This document shows, piece after piece, positions 1 through 9,727 of a stretch of 64,000 nt of DNA. Positions within the stretch are counted from its first letter, which is position 1, and each line of letters begins with the position of its first letter. The DNA comes from Dugong dugon (Eukaryota > Chordata > Mammalia > Sirenia > Dugongidae): assembly GCA_030035585.1 (NCBI GenBank), contig CM057464.1, forward strand, positions 26,491,465 through 26,555,464, in the 5' to 3' direction. The notes under the pieces were generated by a model that did no database searches, was not told where the DNA came from, and saw nothing but the letters and a program-made list of their open reading frames with translations. A program made the position numbers and the translations under genes.

Positions 1-539
1 GAGAGTTGGTTCTGTTCTCCTGGTACCATTGTCCTTGAAATTCCCTCCAATCCGGCTTTTGTTCCTACCCCTCCATCTGCTGTTTATGGTTATCAGTGAC
101 CTCTGATTGACAAGATCAAGGGTCACTTCTCGGTCCACATCTTCCTTGACCTTGGCAGCATTTGGCATGGTTCATCACCCCCTTCTCCTTCTGGAAACAC
201 TAGATTCTGCTTCAGTCTCCAGATCTTCTTCCTACCCCACCGACTTCCTTCACTGATTCCTGTGCTTAATCCTCCTCTCTTCCTGTGGTTGGAGGGCTCT
301 AAGGCTCCACCTTCGGACCCTTACTCTTTCTTTCATACAAGTACTCTAGGTGACATCGTTGAAGATGGAGGTTTGAAAAACCACCTACATGGCCACACAT
401 CCCTGGACCCTTGAAATTCAGACACAAAAAGACAGCCCCCTCCCACCAGGCTTTACCATTTCACTAAATGAAACTGCCTTTTTGCCCAGCTGCTCAAGCA
501 AAAACCTTTAAGAATCTCTCTGTCTCTCTCTTTACACAT

Positions 540-573
<34 letters not shown>

Positions 574-720
574 GATCCCTGAGCAATTCATGCCAGTTCT
601 ACTTTCACTTTAGATACAGAAACCAACCACATCCAGCCACCTACATTGGATTCTTTCAGTGGCCTTCAACTGGTTTCTCCCTGTTCTGCTCCTGGCCTCC
701 TCTGGTCTGGCCTTTATAGA
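1..720 (+). mobile_element. LINE-2 (L2) ORF2 remnant
   Basis: Ancient decayed non-LTR retrotransposon fragment in sense orientation. Around 145-200 the bases resemble the L2 stretch coding for the 'DLSAAFDTVDH' part of the reverse transcriptase, but with many substitutions and frame breaks. Around 265-400 it follows the L2 segment running up to the YADD-type catalytic box, and around 640-700 the later L2 segment. A CA microsatellite sits inside it. The family call rests on remembered L2 sequence, and the exact ends are uncertain. It has no coding capacity. Confidence 0.65.
541..571. repeat. (CA)n microsatellite
   Basis: Uninterrupted alternating AC run of about 15 units inside the L2 remnant. 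It is a simple sequence repeat, probably length-polymorphic. Confidence 0.97.
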
Positions 721-1000
721 AGTCACTGGTATTCTTTTACAATGGAACTCAGAGAATTCCTACAATGAATGAACAAGTGCTTCCTAAGCAAGATACAATA
801 ATAATTAATTACAACTTTTTTTAAAGAACTACACATTAAGATAAAAGCAAATAACAAGTGGGAGAGAAAACTGTAATAAATTGTCATATAGTTAATGTCC
901 TTAATTTAAGAAAAACTTAGGCTAACGATAAAAGTTAAACAAAAACAGAAAAATGCACAATGTTGTGCATAAGTAAAAGAAATGTAATGAACCCTTTAAT

Positions 1001-1499
1001 AGGAAGAATAGTGCTTCCCCTCCCCTATATCTTCATCCTAATCCCTGGAACCTGTGACTATATTACATTATGTAACATGGCAAAGGGGGATTAAGGTTGC
1101 AGATAGAGTGAAGTTTGCTAATCAACTGACCTTAGAGGGGAGATCAACCTGGATTGTCCTAGTAAACCCAGTGTGATTACAAGGGTGCTTATATAAGTGA
1201 AAGAGGGAGGCAGGAAAGAGAGTCAGAGTGAGGTGATATGAGAAAGACTTAAGCTCACATTACCAGCTTTAAATATGAAAGGAGGTCAAGAGCCAAGGAT
1301 GTGGGCAGCCTCCAGAAGCTGGGGATGGCAAAGAGATAGATTCTTTCTTAGAGCCTCCTGAAGGCACATTGATTTTACCCAGTGAGACTCATTTCATATC
1401 TGATCTCCAGGACTATAAACTCACAAATTTGTGTTGCTTTGAGCCACCAAGTTTGTGTTCACTTGTTATAGCAACCATAGGAAATTAGTACAGACACAA
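1001..1499 (+). mobile_element. Solo LTR, MLT1-like (ERVL-MaLR class)
   Basis: About 500 bp with the layout of MaLR/MLT1-type LTRs. It starts with a 'catcctaatccctggaacc' segment, passes through 'gattaaggtt', 'cttatataag' and 'gccaaggatgtgggcagcc' segments, and ends with 'ttgtgttgctttgagccacc' and a terminal 'aattagtacag'. No internal retroviral sequence is attached, so it is a solo LTR with no protein. It interrupts the ancient L1M element. Subfamily assignment is from memory. Confidence 0.6.
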
Positions 1500-1783
1500 A
1501 CATGGAAGGATGTTCAACATCACTGTCCATGAAAGACACACAAATCCAAACAAAGAGATGATCAGTTTTGTTCTTTTATCTACTAGATTGACATTAAAGA
1601 AGTAAATATATATACATATATATCAACATACTGGTCAATGGGTGGTAAAATAATATTCTAGCACCTTATTGGTGAAAGAAATAATGAGTTCAAACTTCTA
1701 GAGGGTCATTTGGTAATACACATAACAATATTACGTGTACTCATCCTCTGACCCAATACATTGCTAGGAAAATATGAACAGGA

Positions 1784-2130
1784 TTTTTTTTCAAGTAGCT
1801 TTCTGGAAGTATAATTGGCATACAATAAACTGCACATATTTAAAGTGTAAAATTTCATCAGGTTGTATAAACTGTGACGTCATCTCTGCAATCAATACAG
1901 TGCTCATACTCATCGTCTTCGAAAGTTTCTTTGTTCCCTTTATACTTCCACCATTCTTCCCTCCATCTCTTCCCACCACTACTGTACATACTATCACTAT
2001 ACATTAGTTTACATTTTCTAGAGTTTTTTATACATATATATTTTTAAAACAGAATCACTTAGTATGTATTCTTATGTATCTGGTTTCTTTCACTCTGCGT
2101 GATTATTTTAAGATTCATCCATCCTGTAAT
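1784..2130 (-). mobile_element. L1 3' UTR fragment, antisense, nested in older L1
   Basis: The plus strand reads 'aagtataattggcatacaat' and 'aaactgcacatatttaaagt', then 'agattcatccatcctgtaat'. This is the well-known order of an old L1 3' UTR read on its complementary strand. It lies between two halves of a plus-strand L1M, so it is a nested insertion. It has no coding content. Confidence 0.6.
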
Positions 2131-2251
2131 GTACAAGGTTTCTTAGTGGCAGAATTATCTCTAATAGGAAAACATTATAAACCAAAATGTGAAACTGTGG
2201 AATTAATTAAATAAATCATGGTTCCCTACAAGGGAATACTCTGCAGCCACC

Positions 2252-2271
2252 AAAAAAAAAAAAAAAAAAAA
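2252..2271 (+). repeat. A-rich run within ancient L1M 3' region
   Basis: About 19-20 consecutive A residues directly after 'ctgcagccacc'. This is a position in old L1 3' UTRs that is commonly A-rich. It is a simple repeat with no gene signal. Confidence 0.85.
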
Positions 2272-2595
2272 CAAGTAAAATGGGCAGCATCGGATTAAAG
2301 AGGATAGCCTCAGGATTTAACAAGCAAAGAACAAGCAGCATAGAATAATGCGTATATTATTATCTTTTTTGTGTGTCTGTGTACTTTTGAAAAACTGAAT
2401 CATACTTGTATTCCTGGGAAAATACACAAGAAACTGTGAAAAATAATTATCTTTGAGGAGATGGGAGAAGTAGAGAAAGGTTATTACTTTAAACTTTTTA
2501 AGCCCAGCAGTGAGAAACGTCAAATCATGTTCTACCTGTGTCGGCCATAAAATAAGGCAAGAAAGGTTATTGTTTTGGTAGTATTGTGTTCCGTT

Positions 2596-2665
2596 TTTGC
2601 CCTCTTTATGCTTTCCTCTGACTCATGGGGTAGCCATGAGTAGGAATTGACTGGAAGGCAATGGG
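2596..2665 (-). mobile_element. AfroSINE fragment (5' portion, antisense)
   Basis: The plus strand carries 'tagccatgagtaggaattga' followed by 'aaggcaatgggtg'. This is the complement of the AfroSINE head, whose usual form reads 'cccgttgccgtcgagtcg...tcatagc'. Only about 70 bp are recognisable. AfroSINEs are tRNA-derived SINEs restricted to Afrotheria. Confidence 0.7.
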
Positions 2666-2715
2666 TGTTTGATATTATGAAGACAATAATGTTTTTCTTC
2701 CTAATGAAGTGTGCT

Positions 2716-3379
2716 AATTGTTCCCTCCAGTCCTTTGCCTGCGAACCCCACTCTATCCCCCTCCAACTCCTCCCTTTCAGTGGGAGCCGGCAGCTGGCCT
2801 GACCATTTGTGGGCATGAGTCATTTGTGGCACCTAGACCGTTTGTGAGTTGGCACCTGACAGCATTGAGGACTGACGGCAGTCAGCTGGCAGGCTATGTA
2901 GGTGATTGGCAGTGGTGGGTGGTGGACGTGTAGAGTGGATTTTCGATTTGGGGACAGTTACAGAGCTAGTGAAGATCTTGAGCTACTCTTTCTCGGTGAG
3001 CTGACTGAGCTCTGTGGGTGGAAGATCGCCAAGAGTGTGATCTGGGTTCCGAGTGGTCCTCGGTTACCGCCTGGGGTCTTAGACTGGGAACTGTAGGAAG
3101 GGAGTCGCAATTTATGCGCAATGATCCGGCTGAGTTTCTTTGGGGGCCCCAGGAAGCTTCTGGAGCCCGAGGGGACAGAGTTTTGTTCTGAGAGGTGCAC
3201 TCGGGGTGCAGCCCTGGGTCCTGGCTGGAGTTCAGGCAGGAGTCATGTAAATCACATAAGGTGTGGGCCGTAGGCAGTAGAATAGGTTCGTTGCCCAAGA
3301 GACTCTAATTTGTCATCTAAAGGTCACTTTGTAGCTCCTTTGCTTTGAGAGTCATTTTTCCTCCTTTTGTTTTATTCAG
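2716..3379 (+). promoter_or_regulatory. GC-richer upstream region of the Ki-67-like exon: candidate promoter, noncoding exon 1 and intron 1
   Basis: Single-copy-looking DNA with higher GC and more CpG than its AT-rich flanks, lying just upstream of the Ki-67-like exon. It has an inverted CCAAT box (ATTGG, 2905-2909), the element NF-Y binds in many cell-cycle promoters. A good splice-donor-like word, 'tctcg|gtgagc', has its GT at 2996-2997. A pyrimidine-rich acceptor ends in CAG at 3377-3379. In human MKI67, exon 1 is noncoding and exon 2 carries the start codon, so a noncoding exon ending at 2995 and an intron at 2996-3379 would fit. The transcription start is not visible, and promoter activity is inferred from position and composition only. 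Confidence 0.35.
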
Positions 3380-3572
3380 CGACGTGTTGTTGCGGTGGAA
3401 GAGTTGTTCTTCTGTTGGCTTTGGCAAACCTTTTGGAACATCTACCAATTCTTTGCTGCTTGTGCTATAGAGTTGAGATAATGGCTCCTTTGGGACATGT
3501 GGTCCTCATCAGGAGGACGGGGATGGAAGGTAGCCATTTTCCTTTGAGCTGGAACTCCTGCATATTTGGAAG
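3380..3572 (+). pseudogene. MKI67-like: Orphan first coding exon of a Ki-67 (MKI67)-like gene, start of FHA domain
   Basis: Ki-67 is a large nuclear protein that coats mitotic chromosomes as a surfactant, and its N-terminus is an FHA phosphopeptide-binding domain. Here a pyrimidine tract plus CAG (3361-3379) precedes an exon with an ATG at 3481. It encodes 30 complete codons and ends at a consensus donor, 'AG|GTAAGA' (GT at 3573-3574), in phase 2. The peptide contains HFPLS and ends in CxFGR, with R completed by the next exon. Its length and spacing equal the human Ki-67 start (M1 to R31), and by my count about half the residues are identical. The 5' UTR word 'tggaagagttgt' also matches my memory of the human MKI67 leader. 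No exon for the rest of the FHA domain is seen downstream; an AfroSINE, an L1 and the satellite array follow. It is therefore likely a truncated duplicate, or a gene broken at the satellite boundary. A very long intron cannot be excluded. Confidence 0.62.
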
Positions 3573-4260
3573 GTAAGAGCTACTGTGCCTGTGGATGTTT
3601 TCAACTTTAAAAAGGTGACAATAGCCTCGTAACAGTGAACAAACTAGAACAGGGCTCTAAAACTTGTTCTTTCCTTCAAATTTCCTTGGTACTTCCTCCA
3701 TAACTTTGTTAACTTGACATAATTATTTATTACCAAATGGGATTTTGAAGATAATGTTGATACAGTTGTGTTTTTAAAACCAAACATAAATTTTAAAGTT
3801 CATTTGATAGACTCTTTAGATTAAGAAAGTTGTAGGTGATTCTCAAATTCTGATTCACTCAGGCAGTCATGAAAAGGCAATTGTGTTCATCTAAAATCAT
3901 CTGTCATTGGCCACTAAGGGTCACTATAGAGCAACGAAGGATTGCTGTTATACTTGACTCTGCTCTTTTTGGAGAAATGAAAATGGAAGGGAAAATCCTC
4001 CTGCTTGTGTTTGACAACATTTCCTGTTTGGTTGCCTTTCCGCTTCAGTGGTGCTAAACACGCGATGCTCATGATCAGGTTTTCTTAACAGAATTTCCTT
4101 TGCTAGATTATGCCACACATGACTTAATTTTAAAATTTTAGGGGTAAAGAACTTTATTTATTAAATATAATTTCTCACTACTATTTCTTTAGAGTCCTAG
4201 AGAATAGCAATTCATCACAGTGTCTTGACACACCAATGTTGTGCTTGTGTGTGTGGTTCA
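3573..4260. other. Unique DNA downstream of the Ki-67-like exon (putative intron 2)
   Basis: AT-rich, non-repetitive-looking sequence starting with the splice donor. I looked for the remainder of the FHA domain (the GIECDIR-type segment that follows R31 in Ki-67) on the plus strand and found none. No convincing ORF, RNA gene or recognisable repeat is present. Confidence 0.5.
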
Positions 4261-4413
4261 TAAAACCTGCTGCCGTCTCATAGTGACCCTATAGGGCAGA
4301 GTAGAACTGCTCCATAGGGTTTCCAAGGAGCACCTGGTGAATTCAAATTGCTGACCTTCTGGTTAGCAGCCATAGCTCACTGTAGCTCTTTACCACTGTG
4401 CAACCAGGGCTCT
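4261..4413 (+). mobile_element. AfroSINE, near full-length
   Basis: About 150 bp, tRNA-derived. Recognisable blocks in order are 'ctgccgtctcatagtgaccc', 'tagggcagagtagaactgct', 'ccatagggtttccaaggagc', 'ctggttagcagcc' and the closing 'ccactgtgcaaccagggctc'. The copy is somewhat diverged, with a short gap after 'gccgtc'. This family is diagnostic of Afrotheria and is the best taxonomic marker in the window. Confidence 0.88.
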
Positions 4414-4639
4414 GCGTTGTTAATAGTGCTAGTTATATATGCATTTGAGGTTTTTGCTTTCTTTTCAGTTGGGTTATACTTAATGTAAGATGACTTTAAG
4501 ATCTCGGTCTCACATTTCCACTTCTCTCAAATGGAAGAAAAAATCGTTTCCTTAGAACTAGTACCATAGAGATTACATGTAACTCTGGGAAACCAAAGGG
4601 AGAAACACCTGTGATTATTTATAGCTCTTTACCAACATC
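4414..4639. other. No recognisable feature
   Basis: AT-rich sequence between the AfroSINE and an L2 fragment. I see no ORF, RNA or repeat family that I can name. Confidence 0.5.
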
Positions 4640-4740
4640 ATCCTATTTCCTTCCTGGACTCCCACAATCAGCCTTCTTACTGGTTTCCCTAGCAGTCCTC
4701 TTTGTCTTCCACAGTCCCTTCTCTGTACTGCAGCCAGAGT
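4640..4740 (+). mobile_element. L2 fragment interrupted by the L1
   Basis: 'cttcctggactcccacaatc' through 'tactgcagccagagtg' follows the L2 segment that usually reads 'cctggactactgcaa...cactgcagccagagtgatc'. It stops abruptly after 'agagtg', where the T-rich start of the minus-strand L1 begins. This marks the L1 3' insertion point within one or two bases. Confidence 0.6.
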
Positions 4741-5931
4741 GTTTTTTGTTTCAGGTTTTATTTTCGTTTTTTTACATATTGTACTTCAGGTGAAGGCTTA
4801 CAGAACAAATAGTTTCTCATGAAACAGTCGTACATATATGGTTTTATGACATTGGTTAATAACCCCGCAACATGTCAACCCTCTCCCTTCTCGACCTTTT
4901 TTTTTGGTGAAAATATACATAGCAAAGATACACCATTTCAAAAATTTCTACATGCACAGTTCGGTGACATTGACTACGCTCTTCCAATTGTGCTGCTATT
5001 CTCAATTTAGATGAAGGCTTACAAAACAAAATAGTTTCTCATTTAACAGTTACTACAAATGTTGCCCTATGACAATGGTTAACAACCTCACAACACATCA
5101 ACAATATCCTTACTCAACTTTGGGTTCCCTATCACCAGCTTTCCTGTCCCCTTCTGCCTTCTGGCCCTTGTCACTGGACTGCTGTGCCTTATTAGTCCCA
5201 TTTGGTTTTATGGGGCTGTCCACTCCCCGGCTGAACGGTGAACCTCAGAAATGACTTCACCACTGAGCTAAAAGGGTGTCTGGGGGCCATACTCTTGGGG
5301 TTCCTCCAGTCTCCTTTAGGCCACTAAATATGGTCTTTTTTTTCGTGAGTTAGAAACTTATTCTACATCATTCTCCAGCTCTGTCCAGAACCCTCTGTTG
5401 TGATACCGGTCAGAGCAGTCAGTGGTGGTATCCAGGCACCATCTAGCTGTGCTGGACTCAGTCTGGTGGAGGCCTTGGTGGCTGTGGACCATTAGTCTTT
5501 CAGATTAATCTTTTCCTTGTGTTCTGTTCTCTTCATTCTCCCTTACTCCCGAAGGGATGAGACCAGTGGAGTATCTTAGATGGCTGCTCACAGGCTTTTA
5601 AGACCCCAGACACTACTCACCAAGGTAGAATGCAGAGCATTGTCTTTATAAGCTGTGTCATGTCAATTGAGCTAGATGTTCCCCGAGACCATGGTCCCCA
5701 CAGCCCTCCGCCCAGCAGTTCAGTCCCTCAGGGAGTTTGGATGTGTATATGGGGCTTCCATGACCTTTCCTTTTACAAGATGTGCTAGTTTCCCCTGTAT
5801 TGTGTACTGTCTCACCCTTCACCCAAGATACCACTTATCTATTGTCTAGTTAGTATTTCCCCCCAACCCCTCCCATCCCTGGTAACTAACAAAGATTGTT
5901 ACATTTTGTGTGTGAACTTTTCCATGGGTTT
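4741..5931 (-). other. L1 3' UTR with an internal imperfect duplication
   Basis: Noncoding 3' region of the L1. The plus-strand block beginning 'tgaaggcttacagaacaaat' (about 4791) recurs diverged at about 5012 ('tgaaggcttacaaaacaaaa'), each followed by similar sequence for about 100 bp. Between them lie a T run (about 4898-4906) and a block (about 4907-5011) that resembles the 'cataccataaaattc' type of mammalian L1 3' UTR. From 5130 to 5900 the region is continuous with the pattern I associate with elephant L1 3' UTRs, for example 'agctagatgttccccgagac'. Confidence 0.7.
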
Positions 5932-8900
5932 TTACAATAGAGGTCTCACACAATATTTGTCCTTTTGTGATTTCATCCATGTTAGGAGATGCTTCACAAA
6001 TTCATCACTGTTCTTTCTCGTTGCATAGTACTCCATTGTGTGTATGTACCATAGTTTGTTTATCCATTCATCTGCTGATGGGCATCTAGGTTGTTTCCAT
6101 CGTTTTGCTATTGTGAACATGCTGCCATGAACATAGGTGTGCATATGTCTATTCGAGTGATGACGCTTATTTCTCTAGGATATATTCCTAGGAGTGGGAT
6201 TGCTGGATCGAATGGTATGTCTATTTCTAGCTTTCTGAGGAAGCGCCATATCATTTTCCAAAATGGTTGTATCATTTTGCATTCCCACCAGCAGTGCATA
6301 AGAGTTCCGATCTCCCCGCAGCCCCTCCAACGTTTGTTATTTGCAGTGTTTTTGATTTGTGCCAGTAATGCTGGAGTGAGATGGTATCTCATTGTGGTTT
6401 TAATTTGCATTTCTCTAATGACTAGTGATCACGAGCATTTCCTCATGTGTCTGTTGGCCGCTTGAATGTCTTCTTTGGTGAAATGTCCGTTCATTTTCTT
6501 TGCCCATTTTTTAGAAGGATTATTTGTCTTTTTCTGGTAGAGGTGTTGGATTTTCTTGTAGATTATGGATATTAGACCTTTGTCCGACTTGTACTGTCCA
6601 AAAATTCATTCCCAGTCTGTAGATTCTCTTCTTACTCTTTTGGTGAAGTCTTTTGAAGAGCATAGGAGTTTGATTTTTAGAAGATCCCAGTTATCTAGGT
6701 AATCTTCTGGGGTTTGTGTGTTGATGGTTATGGTTTGTATCCTGTTAATGCCATGTATTAGGGCCTGTAGCATTGATCCTATTTTTTCTTCTATGATCTT
6801 TATAGTTTTTGGCTTTATATTTAGGTCTTTGATCCATTTCGAATTAGTTTTGGTATATGGTGTGAGGTATGGGTCCTGTTTCTTTTTTTTTTTTTTTTTG
6901 CAGATGGATATCCAATTTTGCCAGCACCATTTGTTAAAAAGGAAGTCTTTTCCCCATTTGAAAGAATTTGGGCCCTTGTTGAAGATCAGGTGACTGTAGG
7001 TGGATGGATTTACATCTGGGTTCTCAATTCTGTTCCATTGGTCAATGTGTCTGTTGTTGTACCAGTACCAGGCTGTTTTGACTACTGTAGCTGTATAGTA
7101 GATTCTGAGGTCAGGTAGTGTGAGTCCTCCTACTTTATTCTTCTTCAACAGTGCTTTCCTTATTCGGGGCTTCTTCCCTTTCCATATAAAGTTAATGATT
7201 AGTTTTTCCATCTCTTTGAAGAATGTTGCTGGTATTTGGACCGAGATTGCATTGTATTTCTAAATTTCATTGGGTAGAGTTGTCATTTTCACAATGTTGA
7301 GTCTACCTATCCATGAGTATGGTATGTTTTTCCATTTATGTAGATCCCTTTGGGTTTCTTGCAGTAGTGTTTTGTAGTTTTCTCTCTATAGGTCTTTTAC
7401 ACCCCTGGTTAGATTTATTCCTAAGTATTTTATTTTTTTAGGGGCTGTTATAAATGGTATTGTTTTCATGATTTCCTTTTCATCATTCTCTTTATTGGTG
7501 TATAGGAATCCAACTGATTTTTGTATGTTTATCTTGTATCTTATTACTCTGCTGAATCTTTCTATTAGTTCCAGTAGATTTTTCGTGGGGTCTTTAGGGC
7601 TTTCTATGTATAGTATCATATCATCCACAAACAGGGACAGTTTCACTTCTTCATTACCAATTTGGATGCCCTTTATTTCTTTTTCTTGCCTTATTGCTCT
7701 AGCTAGAACTTCCAGCACAATGTTAAATAGGAGTGGTGATAAAGGCCATCCTTGTCTTGTTCCTGTTCTCAAGGGGAATGCTTTCAGCCTCTCTCCATTA
7801 AGAATGATGTTGGCCATTTGTTTTGCATAGATGCCCTTTATTATGTTGACAAATTTCCCTTCTATACCTATTTTATTGAGAGTTTTTATCAGGAATGGGT
7901 GTTGGACTTTGTCATATGCCTTTTCTGCATCAATTGAGATGATCATGTGATTCTTTTCTTTCCTTTTATTTATGTGGTGGATTTTTTGATTGATTTTCTA
8001 ATGTTGAACCATCCTTGCATACCTGGTATGAATCCTACTTGGTCATGGTGTATTATTTTTTTGATATGCTGCTGAATTCTATTGGCTAGAATTTTGATAA
8101 GAATTTTTGCAACTGTATTCATGGGAGATATTGGTCTGTAATTTTCTTTTTTGTATGACGTCTTTGTCTGGTTTTGGTATCAGCATTATGCTTGCTTCAG
8201 ATAATGAATTTGGAAGTGTTGTTTCCTTTTCTATGTTCTGAAATAGCTTGAGTAGTACTGGTACAAGGTCTTCTGTAAATGTTTTGTAGAATTCTCCAGT
8301 GAAGGCATCTGGGCCAGGGCTTTTTTTGGTTGGGAGTTTTTTTTATTACCTTCTCAATCTCTTCTCTTGTTATGGGTCTGTTCAGATTTTCAACGTCACT
8401 TTGTTGTAGTTTGGATAGATAGTGTGTTTCTAGAAATTTATCAATTTCCTCTAGGTTTTCAAATTTGTTGGAGTACAGTTTTTCATAATACTTTGTTACG
8501 ATCCTTTTTATTTCAGTTGGGTCTGTTGTAATGTCCCCCATTTCATTTCTTATTTGGGTTATTTGTGTCCTCTTCTGTTTTTCTTTTGTCAGTCTGGCCA
8601 GTGGTTTGTCAATTTTGTTGATTATTTCAAAGAACCAGCTTTGATTTTGTTGATTCTTTCTATTGTTTTTCTGTTTTCTATTTCATTTATTTCTGCTCTG
8701 ATCTTTACTATTTCCTTTCTTCCAGTGGCTGTGGGCTTTTTTTGTTGTTCTCTTTCTATTTGTTTGAGTTCTGTAGTTAATGTTTTGATTTTGTCCCTTT
8801 CTTCTTTTTTGATGTGTGCATCTATTTCTATAAATTGTCCTCTGAGGACTGCCTTTGCTGTGTCCCAAAGGTTTTGGTATGATGTGTTTTCATTCTGATT

Positions 8901-9727
8901 TGGTTCTAAGAATTTTTTGATTCCATCTCTGATTTCTTCTATTACCCAGTGATGTGTAAGCAGGCTATTACTCAGTTTCCATGTAATTGATTTTTTTCCC
9001 TTGCTCTTTCTGTTGTTAATTTCTACCTTGATGGCATTGTGGTCAGAGAAGATACTTTGAATTATCTCCCCCTTTTGGATCCTGTTGAGGATTGCTCTGT
9101 GGCCTAAGATGTGGTCTATTCTGGAGAACATTCCATGTGCATTGGCAAAGAATGTGTACTTTGCAGCGGTTGGATGGAGTGTTCTATATATGTCTATGAG
9201 GTCACGTTGGCTGATTGTGCCCTTTAGGTCTTCTCTATCTTTGCTGAGTTTCCAATTAGTTGTTCTGTCCCTTACTGATAGTGGTGTGTTGAGGTCTCCT
9301 ACTATTATTGTAGCACTGTCAATTTCTCTTCTCAGTGTTGTTAGAGTTTGCTTTATGTATTTTGGAGCCCTGTCATTGGGTGCTTAGATGTTTATTATTG
9401 TTATGTCTTCATGATGGATTGTCCCCTTAATCATTATATAGTGTCCTTTTTTGTCTTTTATGGTGGGTTTTGTTTTAAAGTCTCTTTTATCTGAGATTAG
9501 TATTGCCACTCTTGTTCTTTTTGGTAGTTGTTAGCTTGATATATTTTATTCCAACCTTTGTTTTTTAATAAATTCAAGTCTTTGTTTCTAAGGTGTGTCT
9601 CTTGTAGACAGCATATTGATGGATCCTGTTTTCTTATCCATTCTGTCACTCTCTGTCTCTTTATGGGTGCATTGAGTCCATTTACAGCCAGTGTAATTAT
9701 TGTTAGATATGAATTTATTGCTGCCAT
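5932..9727 (-). pseudogene. L1-ORF2: L1 ORF2 (endonuclease/reverse transcriptase), disrupted
   Basis: ORF2p nicks target DNA with an APE-type endonuclease and copies L1 RNA with its reverse transcriptase. Translation starts at an ATG ending at 9727, and the NGLN and CCLQETHL motifs (the metal-binding E) are clear. The later endonuclease box SDHNAIK lies in the 9131-8622 segment. The reverse transcriptase occupies about 7946-7386, with [23 protein letters not shown] and the catalytic box FVDDM, where most L1s have FADD. The C-terminal cysteine region [14 protein letters not shown] is near 6320. The span is about 1265 codons, close to the usual 1275, so there is no large deletion. The frame is broken into about seven pieces (9727-9497, 9131-8622, 8541-8197, 7946-7386, 7211-6606, 6410-6108, 6144-5932), so no functional protein is made. 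Confidence 0.95.
6883..6899. repeat. T17 run inside L1 ORF2
   Basis: Seventeen consecutive T residues on the plus strand give a lysine run on the coding strand, in the C-terminal part of ORF2 where L1s usually have a short K/R/L-rich stretch. The reading frame 7211-6606 stays open across it, so the present length is a multiple of three relative to the local frame. Confidence 0.9.

Larger units (their letters stand above)
780..2515 (+). mobile_element. Ancient L1M/HAL1-like 3' end, split by two later insertions
   Basis: Three pieces read in order as one old L1 3' region on the plus strand: about 780-1000, 1500-1783 and 2131-2515. The second piece carries the usual 'ctctgaccca' segment of L1M 3' ends. 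The third carries the 'aataaatcatgg...ggaatactctgcagcc' segment, followed by an A run and the 3' tail. The gaps are filled by an LTR (1001-1499) and by an antisense L1 fragment (1784-2130), so this element is older than both. It is noncoding. Confidence 0.6.

Noticed and set aside
2966..3298. 110-codon minus-strand frame in the GC-richer region
   Set aside because: Open frames of this size are common by chance in GC-richer DNA. The peptide is Ser/Pro/Arg-rich with no domain, and it runs opposite to the better-supported exon.
3869..4057. 62-codon plus-strand frame downstream of the Ki-67-like exon
   Set aside because: No splice context, no similarity to the remaining FHA domain or any known family; consistent with chance.
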